Origin: a bacterium
GTDB taxonomy: Bacteria > BMS3Abin14
Assembly (NCBI GenBank): GCA_029210545.1
Contig: JARGFV010000002.1
Coordinates: 1 to 53,590, forward strand
DNA length: 53,590 bases
Direction: 5' to 3'
The notes beneath the pieces were generated by a model. It made no database searches, was not told where the DNA came from, and was given only the letters and a program-made list of their open reading frames with translations. Shown here one piece after another: positions 26,302 through 34,626 of the stretch; position 1 is the stretch's first letter; each line of letters begins with the position of its first letter. Both the position numbers and the translations under genes were made by a program.

Positions 26302-27570
26302 ATGGGCGACGATTTTGATCTTTTTCCAAAACGGGAAAACCTGGACCCATTTTCCTTTGGAACCCGGGAGAAAAAGAGCGAAGCCGAGCTGAAAGAGAAG
26401 GGGACCGAGGATCTGTTCGGGCAGGAAGATCAACCGCCCGCCCCGCCCCCCCTTCCTGATCTGCCTCTCGATCTGCCTGGCGCGGAGCCTGCGGCTGTTG
26501 GAGAGGGTCTGCCGTCTCTGGAGCCCACCATACCGGAACCCCCACCTCTGCCGCCACCGCCGCCCCCGCCATCCGGACCCGTTGCCTCTCCATCGGACTT
26601 CTCCAGCGACGGTCCCATCTCGGAGGAAAAAACCTTCGACGAACCCGTTTTCGACGACAGTAAGCCGACACCCGCTCCAGGGAAGAAATCAGGCAGGAAA
26701 ACGCCGTCCCCATTTGTTTTCGTGGGCGGCGCCCTCCTCATCATCATCGGGTTGCTCTTCGGTGCCTACACCTACCTCATGAAAGGCAGGGCGCCTGAAC
26801 CCCGTGCGGCCCTCCCACCGGTGAGCGTATCTGTACCCGTACCAAGTCCCGCACCGGTTCCAGCATCCGGACCCGAGACCCAAACGGAACCGGCCAAGCC
26901 TTCCCCTCCGGAAAGCGCTGTGAAGTCCGGGACTCCTCCATCTCCCACACCCGCTCCCGCACCGGTTCCGGAACCCGCGAAGCCTGAACCGCCAGAATCC
27001 GAACCGGTGAAACCTGAGCCGGGTACCCCTCCGGAACCGGCCAGGACAGCAGCGGCACAACCTTCGCCACCTCGGGTTCCCCAGCCCGGCGCAGCCGCGG
27101 TTTCTCCAGGTGACGTCCAGTATTCCATCCAGGTCGGGGCCTTCATCCTCCAGTCCAGCGTGCTGGAACTGGAAAATAAGCTCAGATCCCTCGGGCACGA
27201 GCCGTTCCGGAAGGAAGGGTCGACGACAGTCATGATGAACATGCTGACCGTGGGGCCGTTCGCTTCTGTGGCCGAGGCCCGGAGCGCCTTGTTCCGGCTT
27301 AAGGCCGCCGACGTCGATTCAAACGTCAGGCGCAGGGCCGATGGGGGGGCCATCGTCAACGCGGGAAGCTATCTACTGGAGGAGAACGCCGACAGCGTCA
27401 TGAAAAAGATCCGCTCGCTGGGATACCCGGTTCGGATGTCCAAAAACGAAGCCAGACTTCCCATGACCTTCGTCAGGGTGGGAAGGTACCCGGATATGGA
27501 GGAGGCTTCGGTGCTGAAGGATGAACTCAGGGGGAAGGGGTTCGACGCCATCGTCGTCAAACTCCAGTAG
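26302..27570 (+). CDS. Membrane protein with Pro-rich linkers and two C-terminal SPOR domains
   Basis: 422 aa. Residues 1-135 are cytoplasmic and Pro/acid-rich (a PPPLPPPPPPP run), a single membrane helix spans about 136-158 (FVFVGGALLIIIGLLFGAYTYL), a periplasmic Pro/Val/Glu linker covers 160-270, then two tandem SPOR-like repeats (YSIQVGAFILQSSVLELENKL, and VNAGSYLLEENADSVMKKI). SPOR domains bind glycan strands lacking stem peptides at division sites, as in FtsN. Start is three bases after the EF-G-like stop with AAGGAGAAGGAATAA upstream. A cell-division or envelope role is inferred. Confidence 0.85.
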   Translation: MGDDFDLFPKRENLDPFSFGTREKKSEAELKEKGTEDLFGQEDQPPAPPPLPDLPLDLPGAEPAAVGEGLPSLEPTIPEPPPLPPPPPPPSGPVASPSDFSSDGPISEEKTFDEPVFDDSKPTPAPGKKSGRKTPSPFVFVGGALLIIIGLLFGAYTYLMKGRAPEPRAALPPVSVSVPVPSPAPVPASGPETQTEPAKPSPPESAVKSGTPPSPTPAPAPVPEPAKPEPPESEPVKPEPGTPPEPARTAAAQPSPPRVPQPGAAAVSPGDVQYSIQVGAFILQSSVLELENKLRSLGHEPFRKEGSTTVMMNMLTVGPFASVAEARSALFRLKAADVDSNVRRRADGGAIVNAGSYLLEENADSVMKKIRSLGYPVRMSKNEARLPMTFVRVGRYPDMEEASVLKDELRGKGFDAIVVKLQ

Positions 27571-27599
27571 ACGGATGCCTTACATTTTTTCGGTCCTAC

Positions 27600-27634
27600 C
27601 AGGAGCTTGGCGGATAGCCTCACGCAGGCTCCTG
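27600..27634 (+). repeat. Short CAGGAGC...CAGGCTCCTG element, copy 2
   Basis: 35-bp relative of the element at 14550: CAGGAGCTTGG ... CGCAGGCTCCTG. The inner hairpin differs. It lies 30 bases after the SPOR-protein stop. Confidence 0.5.
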
Positions 27635-27668
27635 CTGTTTTGGTCACATGATGTTCTCTCGTTTCAGA

Positions 27669-27730
27669 CACACAGGATTAAACGGCAGCGTGCGCAGGTT
27701 TCCCGATACGCTCCCGGTTGATCCTGTGTG
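27669..27730. repeat. 17-bp stem-loop ahead of the HEAT-like gene
   Basis: CACACAGGATTAAACGG (27669-27685) pairs with CCGGTTGATCCTGTGTG (27714-27730), 15 of 17 bases, with a 28-base loop. It ends 12 bases before the next start codon, so it could influence translation of the HEAT-like gene, or be a mobile remnant. Confidence 0.6.
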
Positions 27731-27742
27731 GGAAGGTGATTC

Positions 27743-28495
27743 ATGTCCGGGGATTCCCAACCTGGTACCGGGATAGACGCACATCAGCTCAGCATCATCA
27801 TAAAGATGATGAGGGCCCAGGACCCGAAGACCAGGGACGTGGCTGTCCGTGCTCTCAAGGATGTGGATCCGGAGAAGATTACTGCTCTCCTGAGCGATCC
27901 TGAGCTCACTTCCGAAGCTGCTGCCTACTTTGCACGGCATGCCGGCGAACGACGGGACTGGATCGAGGCTCTTCTTGCCAACCCGTCATTGTCCGATGAA
28001 GACAGCGCTCTTCTGACATCTGCAGGGGCCTCCACTCCGGAGAAGAAGGTTTCGGCCCCAGGGGATGAGGCAGAGGAACACCTCAGTGTCGGCCAGCGGA
28101 TCGCCCGGATGAACGTGGGACAGAAGATCAAGGCTGCCATGCAGGGGGACAAGGAAGTACGCACCATCCTCATCAAGGACACCAACCGGGAAGTCTACAA
28201 GGCGGTCCTCAATAACCCCGGCCTGAAGGAGGCCGAGGTCGAGATGATGGCGAAGAATACCGGGACGAGCACCGAGATCCTCAGGGCAATTGCCGCCAAC
28301 CGGGAGTGGGTCGCCAACCGTAATATCATGCACGCCCTTGTCATGAACCCGAAGACACCGGTGAACCTGAGTATCAGGTTCCTGTCACGCCTGGGCCGGA
28401 AGGAGATCGAATTCATCGCCAAGAGCAGATCCATGCCCCAGGCCCTTCGAAACAACGCCAAAAGAATCGTGTCCGCCAAATCCAAGGGGAAATAA
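27743..28495 (+). CDS. HEAT-like helical repeat protein of unknown function
   Basis: 250 aa, no signal peptide or membrane segment. Residues 10-90 and 125-235 are short alpha-helical repeats of the VRxxLIxDxNxxVxxAVLxNP type (EVRTILIKDTNREVYKAVL, ILRAIAANREWVANRNIMHA, LVMNPKTPVNLSIRFLS). Similar proteins are common in Deltaproteobacteria without an assigned role, as I recall. It is four bases upstream of the MglA-like GTPase gene and likely co-translated with it. A scaffold or effector for the GTPase is a guess from position. Confidence 0.75.
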   Translation: MSGDSQPGTGIDAHQLSIIIKMMRAQDPKTRDVAVRALKDVDPEKITALLSDPELTSEAAAYFARHAGERRDWIEALLANPSLSDEDSALLTSAGASTPEKKVSAPGDEAEEHLSVGQRIARMNVGQKIKAAMQGDKEVRTILIKDTNREVYKAVLNNPGLKEAEVEMMAKNTGTSTEILRAIAANREWVANRNIMHALVMNPKTPVNLSIRFLSRLGRKEIEFIAKSRSMPQALRNNAKRIVSAKSKGK

Positions 28496-28498
28496 CCG

Positions 28499-29848
28499 AT
28501 GCCTGTGTTCAATTACGCCAAGAAGGAAGTGAACGTAAAGGTGGTCTACTATGGGCCCGGGCTGTCCGGCAAGACCACCAACCTTCAGCAGATCCACGAA
28601 GGGATCAAGCCGGAGTTCAAGGGCAAGCTCGTTTCCCTGGCGACCCAGACCGACCGGACCCTCTTCTTCGATTTCATGCCCCTGGAGTTGGGCTCCCTGG
28701 GCGGCTACAAGGTTCGGCTGCACATTTACACCGTGCCCGGGCAGGTTCATTACAACGCGACACGCAAACTGGTCCTCAAGGGCGTTGACGGGGTCGTTTT
28801 CATCGCCGACTCCCAGCGAGCCATGAGCGATGCCAACGTGGAAAGTTTCCTCAACCTGGAAAAAAACCTCCAGTCCTACGGGAAAGCCCTTGTGGACCTC
28901 CCCCACCTCATTCAGGCCAACAAGAGGGACCTGGATGATATTGCCTCTATGGACGAGATCGGGGCTCTTCTCAACCGCTATGGTGCTCCCCTGACCGAAG
29001 CGGTGGCTTCCGAGGGAAAGGGGGCCCTCGAGACCCTCACGGAGATCGTCCGCATGGTGATGAGAGGGCTGAGGGATCAGTTCAGACGTCAAATTAATGA
29101 AAGGGAAGATGAAGCCTCAGTCACAGACGCAGTCTCAGCTCCAGAACCCCCACCTGCGCCTGCTCCGGTGGCCGAACCGATGGTAGTCTCAGACACAGTC
29201 TCAGACCCGGTGCCGGAACCACCCCGCCCTGATCCCAGTCGAGGGGAACCGGAAACTGCTGTCACTGATAGGGCGCAGCCCATTCGAGTGAATATCCCTG
29301 TTGAGGGGATCGGGACGCTGGAGCTTTCCATTATGGTCACCGCGAAGATAGTGGAAGAGGACAGGAGTCTCGAAGTGCAGGTTGAAAGCGCTGCCATCGA
29401 GGGCGCGGAGCCTGAAATAGACACAGACACGGACACAGACACAGTGCTGGAACCGGTATTCACTTCCGGCGAGGCTGTAGTGGACAAACCAGAGCCGGAA
29501 CCTGAGACCGAGACCGTGACTGAGACTGAGACTCCCCCCCCGCTGGGGGAAGAGAGTGCTGAACCCCTCGGGGCTCCCCTGGATGGCCAGGAAATGGATC
29601 CTGAGGTCGAACCACTGGATGTTCCGGAAGCGCCCCTGCCGGAAGTGTTCCTCGACGACGAGAAGATCCTCACCGACGATGATGCCGCGCCTGCAGATAC
29701 AATAGCCACGGACTCGACGGAACACCCGCTTGACCGGTACGACCCCACGGCCAAACCCATCGCTCTCTTTGCAGAGAGCGGGGACGAACCGGCCCCGCAG
29801 GAGCCGGCTCCGAAGAAGAAGGGGTTTTTCGGAAGGTTCAAAAAATAG
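28499..29848 (+). CDS. MglA-like small GTPase with long acidic C-terminal extension
   Basis: 449 aa. Residues 1-197 are an MglA-type Ras-like GTPase: P-loop GPGLSGKTT (19-27), TQTDRTLFFDF with Arg53, TVPGQ with Gln82 and NKRD (141-144); Arg53 and Gln82 match the numbering of the Myxococcus MglA catalytic residues. Residues 200-438 are an acidic, Pro/Val/Thr-rich extension (TDTDTDT run, LEPVFTSGEAVV) with one ordered island (IRVNIPVEGIGTLELSIMV). The end KKKGFFGRFKK is strongly basic. M. xanthus MglA is 195 aa with no tail, so the fusion is unusual. MglA sets cell polarity and motility; no mglB is adjacent. Confidence 0.88.
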   Translation: MPVFNYAKKEVNVKVVYYGPGLSGKTTNLQQIHEGIKPEFKGKLVSLATQTDRTLFFDFMPLELGSLGGYKVRLHIYTVPGQVHYNATRKLVLKGVDGVVFIADSQRAMSDANVESFLNLEKNLQSYGKALVDLPHLIQANKRDLDDIASMDEIGALLNRYGAPLTEAVASEGKGALETLTEIVRMVMRGLRDQFRRQINEREDEASVTDAVSAPEPPPAPAPVAEPMVVSDTVSDPVPEPPRPDPSRGEPETAVTDRAQPIRVNIPVEGIGTLELSIMVTAKIVEEDRSLEVQVESAAIEGAEPEIDTDTDTDTVLEPVFTSGEAVVDKPEPEPETETVTETETPPPLGEESAEPLGAPLDGQEMDPEVEPLDVPEAPLPEVFLDDEKILTDDDAAPADTIATDSTEHPLDRYDPTAKPIALFAESGDEPAPQEPAPKKKGFFGRFKK

Positions 29849-29880
29849 TAGAAAGTCGCAGACCCTGAGCTTGTCGAAGG

Positions 29881-29929
29881 GTGGAAAGGGGAAAGGGGAA
29901 AGTTAAAAGGGGAAAGTGGAAGGTGGAAA
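29881..29929. repeat. Heptad array after the MglA-like gene (GGGGAAA)
   Basis: Seven units in phase: GTGGAAA, GGGGAAA, GGGGAAA, GTTAAAA, GGGGAAA, GTGGAAG, GTGGAAA. Just upstream (about 29861-29879) is CCTGAGCTTGTCGAAGGGT, a copy of the TTCGACAGGCTCAGG-type repeat also present near 21490. A further short run CCTCCTC, CCTCCTC, CCTGCTT lies at 30092-30112. Confidence 0.8.
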
Positions 29930-29937
29930 AGAAATCA

Positions 29938-29966
29938 TGGGCGGCCTGCGGGCCGCCTTTTTTTAT
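29938..29966 (+). terminator. Rho-independent terminator of the EF-G-like/SPOR/HEAT/MglA operon
   Basis: Stem GGCGGCC / GGCCGCC with loop TGCG followed by seven T. Strong intrinsic terminator about 90 bases after the MglA-like stop, implying the four genes 24214-29848 can end in a common transcript. Confidence 0.85.
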
Positions 29967-30144
29967 TATTTGAGCAAAGCGCAAAGGGAGAAGCAAAGAA
30001 TTGATGTTGGATTCCGGCTCAGGGCTATGCCGTGTCCGGAATGACGGATAAAAACACTCCGCGTCCCCGTGTCCCCGCGTCGAAAGGTTTTCCTCCTCCC
30101 TCCTCCCTGCTTTCCCTTGGCCCCCATCTTGCTCTTCCCCGTGA

Positions 30145-32595
30145 ATGAACTCAAGAATCCATAAAAGTCTCAAGATCCCCCTTCTCCCTCCTGCCTGTAT
30201 TCCTGCCCTGATCCTTGCCGTCAGCCTTGCCGTGGGCTGCCTGGCGGGGCGTCCGGATACCGGACTACCTTTTCACGTCGCCCTGCCTGCCGGTTCCGGA
30301 GCGGTGCTCGCGGCACTGCTGTGTCCCAACCCGATCACTGTGGCGGCGGCAGGCCTACTTGCCGGCAGCATTGTGGAAGGTGCCAGGCACTCCAGGGAGG
30401 AGACGTGCATGGGCCTGTTTATCCCGGAGACGACTCTCCGGGGTGTGGTCACCAGAACCAGGCCCGGGACCCACGGGTCGGTGCAGGTCACTCTCGATGT
30501 GAGCGAACTCCTTACCACGGAAAAGATCCCGGTGTGCTTCCCGGCGACCTTTTCCATGCCTGCATCAATGGCTGCCGGCAGCGTTACCGACGGATTACCG
30601 GAGTCGGGGAACACTGTGACCGTTCGTTCCGCTCTGGGGATGGGTGTTAACTCCCTTATGAGTGGACAGGGAGGCGCTGCGCACTGGAAGGGGGAAAGTG
30701 ATCAAGGGGGGGTCGTCGCCGCCGCAAGAAGGCGTCTCGCAGGGGCGATAGACCAGAGCGAAAGCCCTATGGCCGGCCTTCTCGCCTCCATGGCCCTGGG
30801 TGAGCGCTGGCGGGTTCACAGCCAGGTCCGGGATCTTCTCAGGCGCAGCGGAACGTACCACCTCCTGGCGGTCTCCGGGGTGCACATCGCCGCGGCCATC
30901 CTGTTCCCCTCCCTTGTTCTTCGTATGTGCTGCGCCATGTTCGGAGTATCGATGGTTGGCTGGAGCAGGATGGCACTGCTTGTCGTGTCGGCGGGCGCAG
31001 CCCTTTTCTACCTGTCCTTTACCGGTTCGAGCCCCTCGGCCATCCGTGCCTTTCTTTTTCTCCTCCTGTTTCATCTGGCAGCCGCGTCCGGCCGCCAAAG
31101 GCTCCCATTAGCTCTCCTGGCCTGGTGCGCTGTTCTCATCATCGCTTTTTCCCCGGCCAGTCAGCCCGACCTGGCCCTCGTCATGTCGGTGCTGGCCGTG
31201 ACCGGAATCCTGGCGGCATCACAGGCAAAAGGCGGACGTTGTGAAAAAGGGCATTGGCGCGCTGGGGCGGGTGAGCATGGACGTGGAGCAGGCCCGGGAC
31301 CATGGGCAGGAAAAGCGTGGCGTCAGGCATGGGGTGTTGTACTGGGTGCTGCCATATTCACCATGCCCGTGGTGGCCTGGTGCGCCTCCGGGATCTCCCT
31401 GGTGGGTCCGGTCGCCAACTTCCTCCTGTCGATCCCCTTCGGTCTCATCCTGATCCCATGGGCTGTCATGCTTGATATCCTCGCCCTCTGCCCGTGGGTG
31501 GATCTGGAGAGGATGGTCCGTTCCTGGGAGACCGCGGCCGGGTTTGTCATGGCCGCTGCGGATCTCATCACGAGTTTCCCACTTTCCTTCATACCCCTGT
31601 CGTGGACAGGCCGGGCAGCGGCGACCTTGTCGGCAGTCGGTGCGGCGTGGATCTGGGGACGGGCAGGATGGGGAATCCGCCGGGGGGCGCTCCTCTTCCT
31701 CACAATTGGGTGTATTTCAGGAACGATACATTACGTGGACGAGATGGTGAGAGGGCGTGACCTGACCGTCTTCTTCCCTTCCCTCGGCCAGGCGGACGGG
31801 TCTGTCCTCCGGGTAAAAGGGCAGACCGTCCTCATCGACTGCGGGCCGCCGGGTTCGCCGGGCCGGCCGGCACCCATGGCAGGAGCGCTGGAAAAGCTGG
31901 GCATCAGGCGCGTGGATGCTCTTTTCATCTCGCACCCCCATCCCGACCATGGGGGAGGCCTGGGGGAGATCGCGGCCCGGTGGCCCATAGACCGTGTATT
32001 CCTGGCGGGCGACCACCGAAACCTGGGGGACTGGGAAACGGTGCTGGAAGCGGTTCCGGTAAACACCCCTGTCCGCCTTCTCCTGGCCGGGGACAAGGTC
32101 TGCCTGGGCGAGCTTGAGTTCAGAACACTGGGCCCGAGGGATGGGGCCGCCCTTTCGGCCGATCCCAACGGCGGGTCCATGATCCTGCTGGTCACCGGCG
32201 ACCGATTCAGGGGGCTGTTCACCGGGGATGCTCCGTGGAGCCTGGTAGCTGGAGCTTTACCGGGGGTAGGGGAGCTTGACCTTTTCAAGGTGCCTCATCA
32301 CGGGAGCGCCACCGGGTTTGCCGGGTCCGGGATGGAGGAGGTCATCGAATCGATGAGAGTCTCCGGGAACACAACGGATAGCACATGGGGCGGCCGCACA
32401 CGGTTCCTTTGCCCCTCACGAACTCCGGGACAGGGGACACTGCCCTCCAGGAAAGTGGTCAAATGGTTCGCCTCCCGGGGCATCCAGTTCATTTATCCGG
32501 AATATCCTGGAATTACCCTGCGGTATCTCAAGGATCGCCCAACGAAGTTCTCACGGCCGCACTTTGGCTGCCGCCTTCCCCTTATGACTCCGTAA
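30145..32595 (+). CDS. comEC: DNA internalization competence protein ComEC/Rec2
   Basis: 816 aa. N-terminal membrane segments and OB-like DUF4131 region (1-170), the competence-domain core with DLLRRSGTYHLLAVSGVHIA (about 230-250) and multiple helices (to about 510), then a metallo-beta-lactamase-like domain (ISHPHPDHGGGLG near residue 596, VPHHGSATGF near 715). It forms the inner-membrane channel for single-stranded DNA in natural transformation. No strong ribosome site was seen before ATG 30145. Downstream the element copy F begins within about 10 bases of the stop. Confidence 0.93.
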   Translation: MNSRIHKSLKIPLLPPACIPALILAVSLAVGCLAGRPDTGLPFHVALPAGSGAVLAALLCPNPITVAAAGLLAGSIVEGARHSREETCMGLFIPETTLRGVVTRTRPGTHGSVQVTLDVSELLTTEKIPVCFPATFSMPASMAAGSVTDGLPESGNTVTVRSALGMGVNSLMSGQGGAAHWKGESDQGGVVAAARRRLAGAIDQSESPMAGLLASMALGERWRVHSQVRDLLRRSGTYHLLAVSGVHIAAAILFPSLVLRMCCAMFGVSMVGWSRMALLVVSAGAALFYLSFTGSSPSAIRAFLFLLLFHLAAASGRQRLPLALLAWCAVLIIAFSPASQPDLALVMSVLAVTGILAASQAKGGRCEKGHWRAGAGEHGRGAGPGPWAGKAWRQAWGVVLGAAIFTMPVVAWCASGISLVGPVANFLLSIPFGLILIPWAVMLDILALCPWVDLERMVRSWETAAGFVMAAADLITSFPLSFIPLSWTGRAAATLSAVGAAWIWGRAGWGIRRGALLFLTIGCISGTIHYVDEMVRGRDLTVFFPSLGQADGSVLRVKGQTVLIDCGPPGSPGRPAPMAGALEKLGIRRVDALFISHPHPDHGGGLGEIAARWPIDRVFLAGDHRNLGDWETVLEAVPVNTPVRLLLAGDKVCLGELEFRTLGPRDGAALSADPNGGSMILLVTGDRFRGLFTGDAPWSLVAGALPGVGELDLFKVPHHGSATGFAGSGMEEVIESMRVSGNTTDSTWGGRTRFLCPSRTPGQGTLPSRKVVKWFASRGIQFIYPEYPGITLRYLKDRPTKFSRPHFGCRLPLMTP

Positions 32596-32605
32596 TATGT
32601 TCTCG

Positions 32606-33020
32606 GGCGGCGCGCCCAAATCAATGAATAGCCGCGCCTGGGAATGGCGCCCGGATCGATGATCGACCATCTACCGCGCCTGGGAATGGCGCCCGGATCG
32701 ATGATCGACCATCTACCGCGCCTGGGAATGGCGCCCGGATCAGTGACTGAAATACAGGTCACTGATCCGTGAGGGAACCGAAAACCACGCTTTTCGGTTT
32801 CCGTTGAGCCAAAGTCCTACTCGGACTTTGGCGATTTACAGTAGTCACCGTGAGGGAACCGAAAACCACGCTTTTCGGTTTCCGTTGAGCCAAAGTCCTA
32901 CCCGGACTTTGGCGATTTACAGTAGTCACCGTGAGGAAAGGGAAAACGACGCTTTTCCCTTCCCCCAGGACATTAATGAGCCAGGAAAAGTTCCGCCTGG
33001 ACTTTTTGCGACTCTATCAA
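32606..33020 (+). repeat. Multi-hairpin element, copy F (expanded variant)
   Basis: A rearranged copy filling most of the 573-bp comEC to REC-GGDEF gap. Left: degenerate S2/S3 (CGCGCCCAAATCAATGA). Then 42-bp units CCGCGCCTGGGAATGGCGCC... (2.6 copies, 32632-32741), a perfect 11-bp stem GGATCAGTGAC / GTCACTGATCC, two 81-bp units (32769-32849, 32850-32930) that differ by one loop base, and finally the standard right end (32931-33020) finishing GCGACTCTATCAA. The 81-bp units carry S4 as AACCGAAAA / TTTTCGGTT and S5 as CAAAGTCC / GGACTTTG, i.e. stems changed on both sides. Confidence 0.85.
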
Positions 33021-33040
33021 AATTGTGTTGTGTTTTCCCT

Positions 33041-33068
33041 CCAGACACCAGACACTAGACTCCAGACG
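33041..33068. repeat. Heptad run CCAGACA
   Basis: Four units in phase: CCAGACA, CCAGACA, CTAGACT, CCAGACG, between element copy F and the promoter at 33091. Confidence 0.7.
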
Positions 33069-33090
33069 CTTTGTCTAATCCCTGCTCCTG

Positions 33091-33119
33091 TTGACAAGGG
33101 TCACTTGTTCTGATACTAA
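33091..33119 (+). promoter_or_regulatory. Candidate sigma-70-type promoter of the REC-GAF-GGDEF gene
   Basis: TTGACA (33091-33096), 17-base spacer, TACTAA (33114-33119), about 50 bases before the start codon. The spacer contains CTTGTTCTGATA at the same offset as in the candidate metK promoter (9298), an independent coincidence in favour of a real promoter. Confidence 0.5.
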
Positions 33120-33168
33120 AAACTGTTATTTTCTATATCTTTAGGCATTTTTCATCCGGGGAGATCCA

Positions 33169-34614
33169 ATGGCCAGATACAAGATTCTGGTCGTCGACGA
33201 CGACCAGTTTTCCCGCACATTCTGCCGACAGATCCTGGAAGAGGGCGATGACCTTTCTGTGGTCGAGGCTAACCAGGTCGATGAGGCGCTTCGGATCATT
33301 GCCGAAGGCGGCATCGATCTCGTCATTTCCGACCTCGTCATGCCTGAAAAGACCGGGCTCGACCTGGTTGAGATACTCCGTCTCGAGGCGCCCAGCCTCA
33401 AGGTGATCCTGATCACAGGGCACGGTACGGTTGAAAGCGCCGTCAAGGCCATGAAGCTGGGTGCCATTGATTATATCCGGAAGCCTCTTAACCCGGCGGA
33501 ATTCATGATCGTTGTCCGCAGGGCCCTTGAGCAGATCCGTCTTTCCGAAGAGAACCAGGCGCTCAAGAGCAGCCTCAAGCTTTACGATGTGAGCAGCCGG
33601 ATATCACGGACCATCGAGATCGAGGAACTCTACCAGACGATCTTCGATCTCATGATCCAGGAAACGGGAGCGACCAGAGGTTTCCTTTACGTGGTGGACC
33701 AGGAGCAGGGCGATTCCAACATCATCCTGTCCGAGGGGTTCGATGCTGACGACAACGAGGACCTTGACCGGAAGCTGTTCGAAGAGTACCAGATGGAACT
33801 CACCGATATCACGACCCCGTTTGTCCCCGGCAGCCCTCCGCTGGTCAAGATAAATTGCCGTTCCGTCTCGGATAGCATCCAGTCGGTCATGTTCGTTCCC
33901 CTCAGGAACAAGTCCGACATGGTAGGGATGGTGGTATTTTTTGACACCGAGCGGCTGGCGGTTTTCGGTGATGAGGAGATGAGGGTAGCGACTTTTCTCT
34001 GTGAACAGGCTAACGCCGCCCTGGAAAATGCCCTGCTTTACTCCCAGGCCAAGATCCTCACCATCACCGACGACCTCACCAACGTCTACAACTACCGTTA
34101 CCTCAACAATATCCTTGACCGGGAACTGGTGCGGGCTCAGCGGCTGAACTCATCCATGTCCGTCCTGTTCCTGGATCTCGATTCGTTCAAAAAGGTCAAC
34201 GATCACCACGGGCACCTTCTGGGCAGCAAGATCCTCATCGAGCTGGCCGGCCTGCTCAAGGGAGCCGTCCGAAAGGTGGACGCCGTGGCCCGGTATGGTG
34301 GCGACGAATACATTGTCGTCCTTACTGATACCAACTCCAAAGGCGCCATGATCGTGGCCGAGAGGATCCGGCAGATGGTGGAGGAGCACACCTTCACCGT
34401 GAGCGAGGGGTATCCCGTGAAGCTCACAATTTCCATCGGTGTAGCCTCCTATCCCGAACACGGGGTCAGCAAGGTGGAGCTGCTGCACCTTGCCGATGAA
34501 GCCATGTACCGCGGCAAGTACGGAAGGAAGAACATCGTTTACGTGGCGACGCCGGACGAAAAGACCCTGACTGGTCCGATCAGCCCGCCCGAGTCCATCC
34601 CAGATAGTCAATAA
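33169..34614 (+). CDS. Response regulator with GAF and diguanylate cyclase (GGDEF) domains
   Basis: 481 aa. REC domain 4-125 (VVDDDQFS; phosphoacceptor D55 in ISDLVMP), GAF-like domain about 150-300, GGDEF domain about 305-465. The active site is GGDEY (377-381), an accepted variant, and the product-inhibition site RxxD is present five residues before it (RKVD 368-371), so cyclic-di-GMP synthesis with feedback is likely. Start ATG 33169 follows GGGGAGATCCA. No adjacent histidine kinase; hisS follows by 12 bases. Confidence 0.92.
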   Translation: MARYKILVVDDDQFSRTFCRQILEEGDDLSVVEANQVDEALRIIAEGGIDLVISDLVMPEKTGLDLVEILRLEAPSLKVILITGHGTVESAVKAMKLGAIDYIRKPLNPAEFMIVVRRALEQIRLSEENQALKSSLKLYDVSSRISRTIEIEELYQTIFDLMIQETGATRGFLYVVDQEQGDSNIILSEGFDADDNEDLDRKLFEEYQMELTDITTPFVPGSPPLVKINCRSVSDSIQSVMFVPLRNKSDMVGMVVFFDTERLAVFGDEEMRVATFLCEQANAALENALLYSQAKILTITDDLTNVYNYRYLNNILDRELVRAQRLNSSMSVLFLDLDSFKKVNDHHGHLLGSKILIELAGLLKGAVRKVDAVARYGGDEYIVVLTDTNSKGAMIVAERIRQMVEEHTFTVSEGYPVKLTISIGVASYPEHGVSKVELLHLADEAMYRGKYGRKNIVYVATPDEKTLTGPISPPESIPDSQ

Positions 34615-34626
34615 AGGATCACCACC

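Noticed and set aside
32632-32930. Tandem 42-bp and 81-bp repeats considered as a CRISPR array
   Set aside because: Units are contiguous with no unique spacers and no cas genes nearby; they match modules of the dispersed hairpin element.
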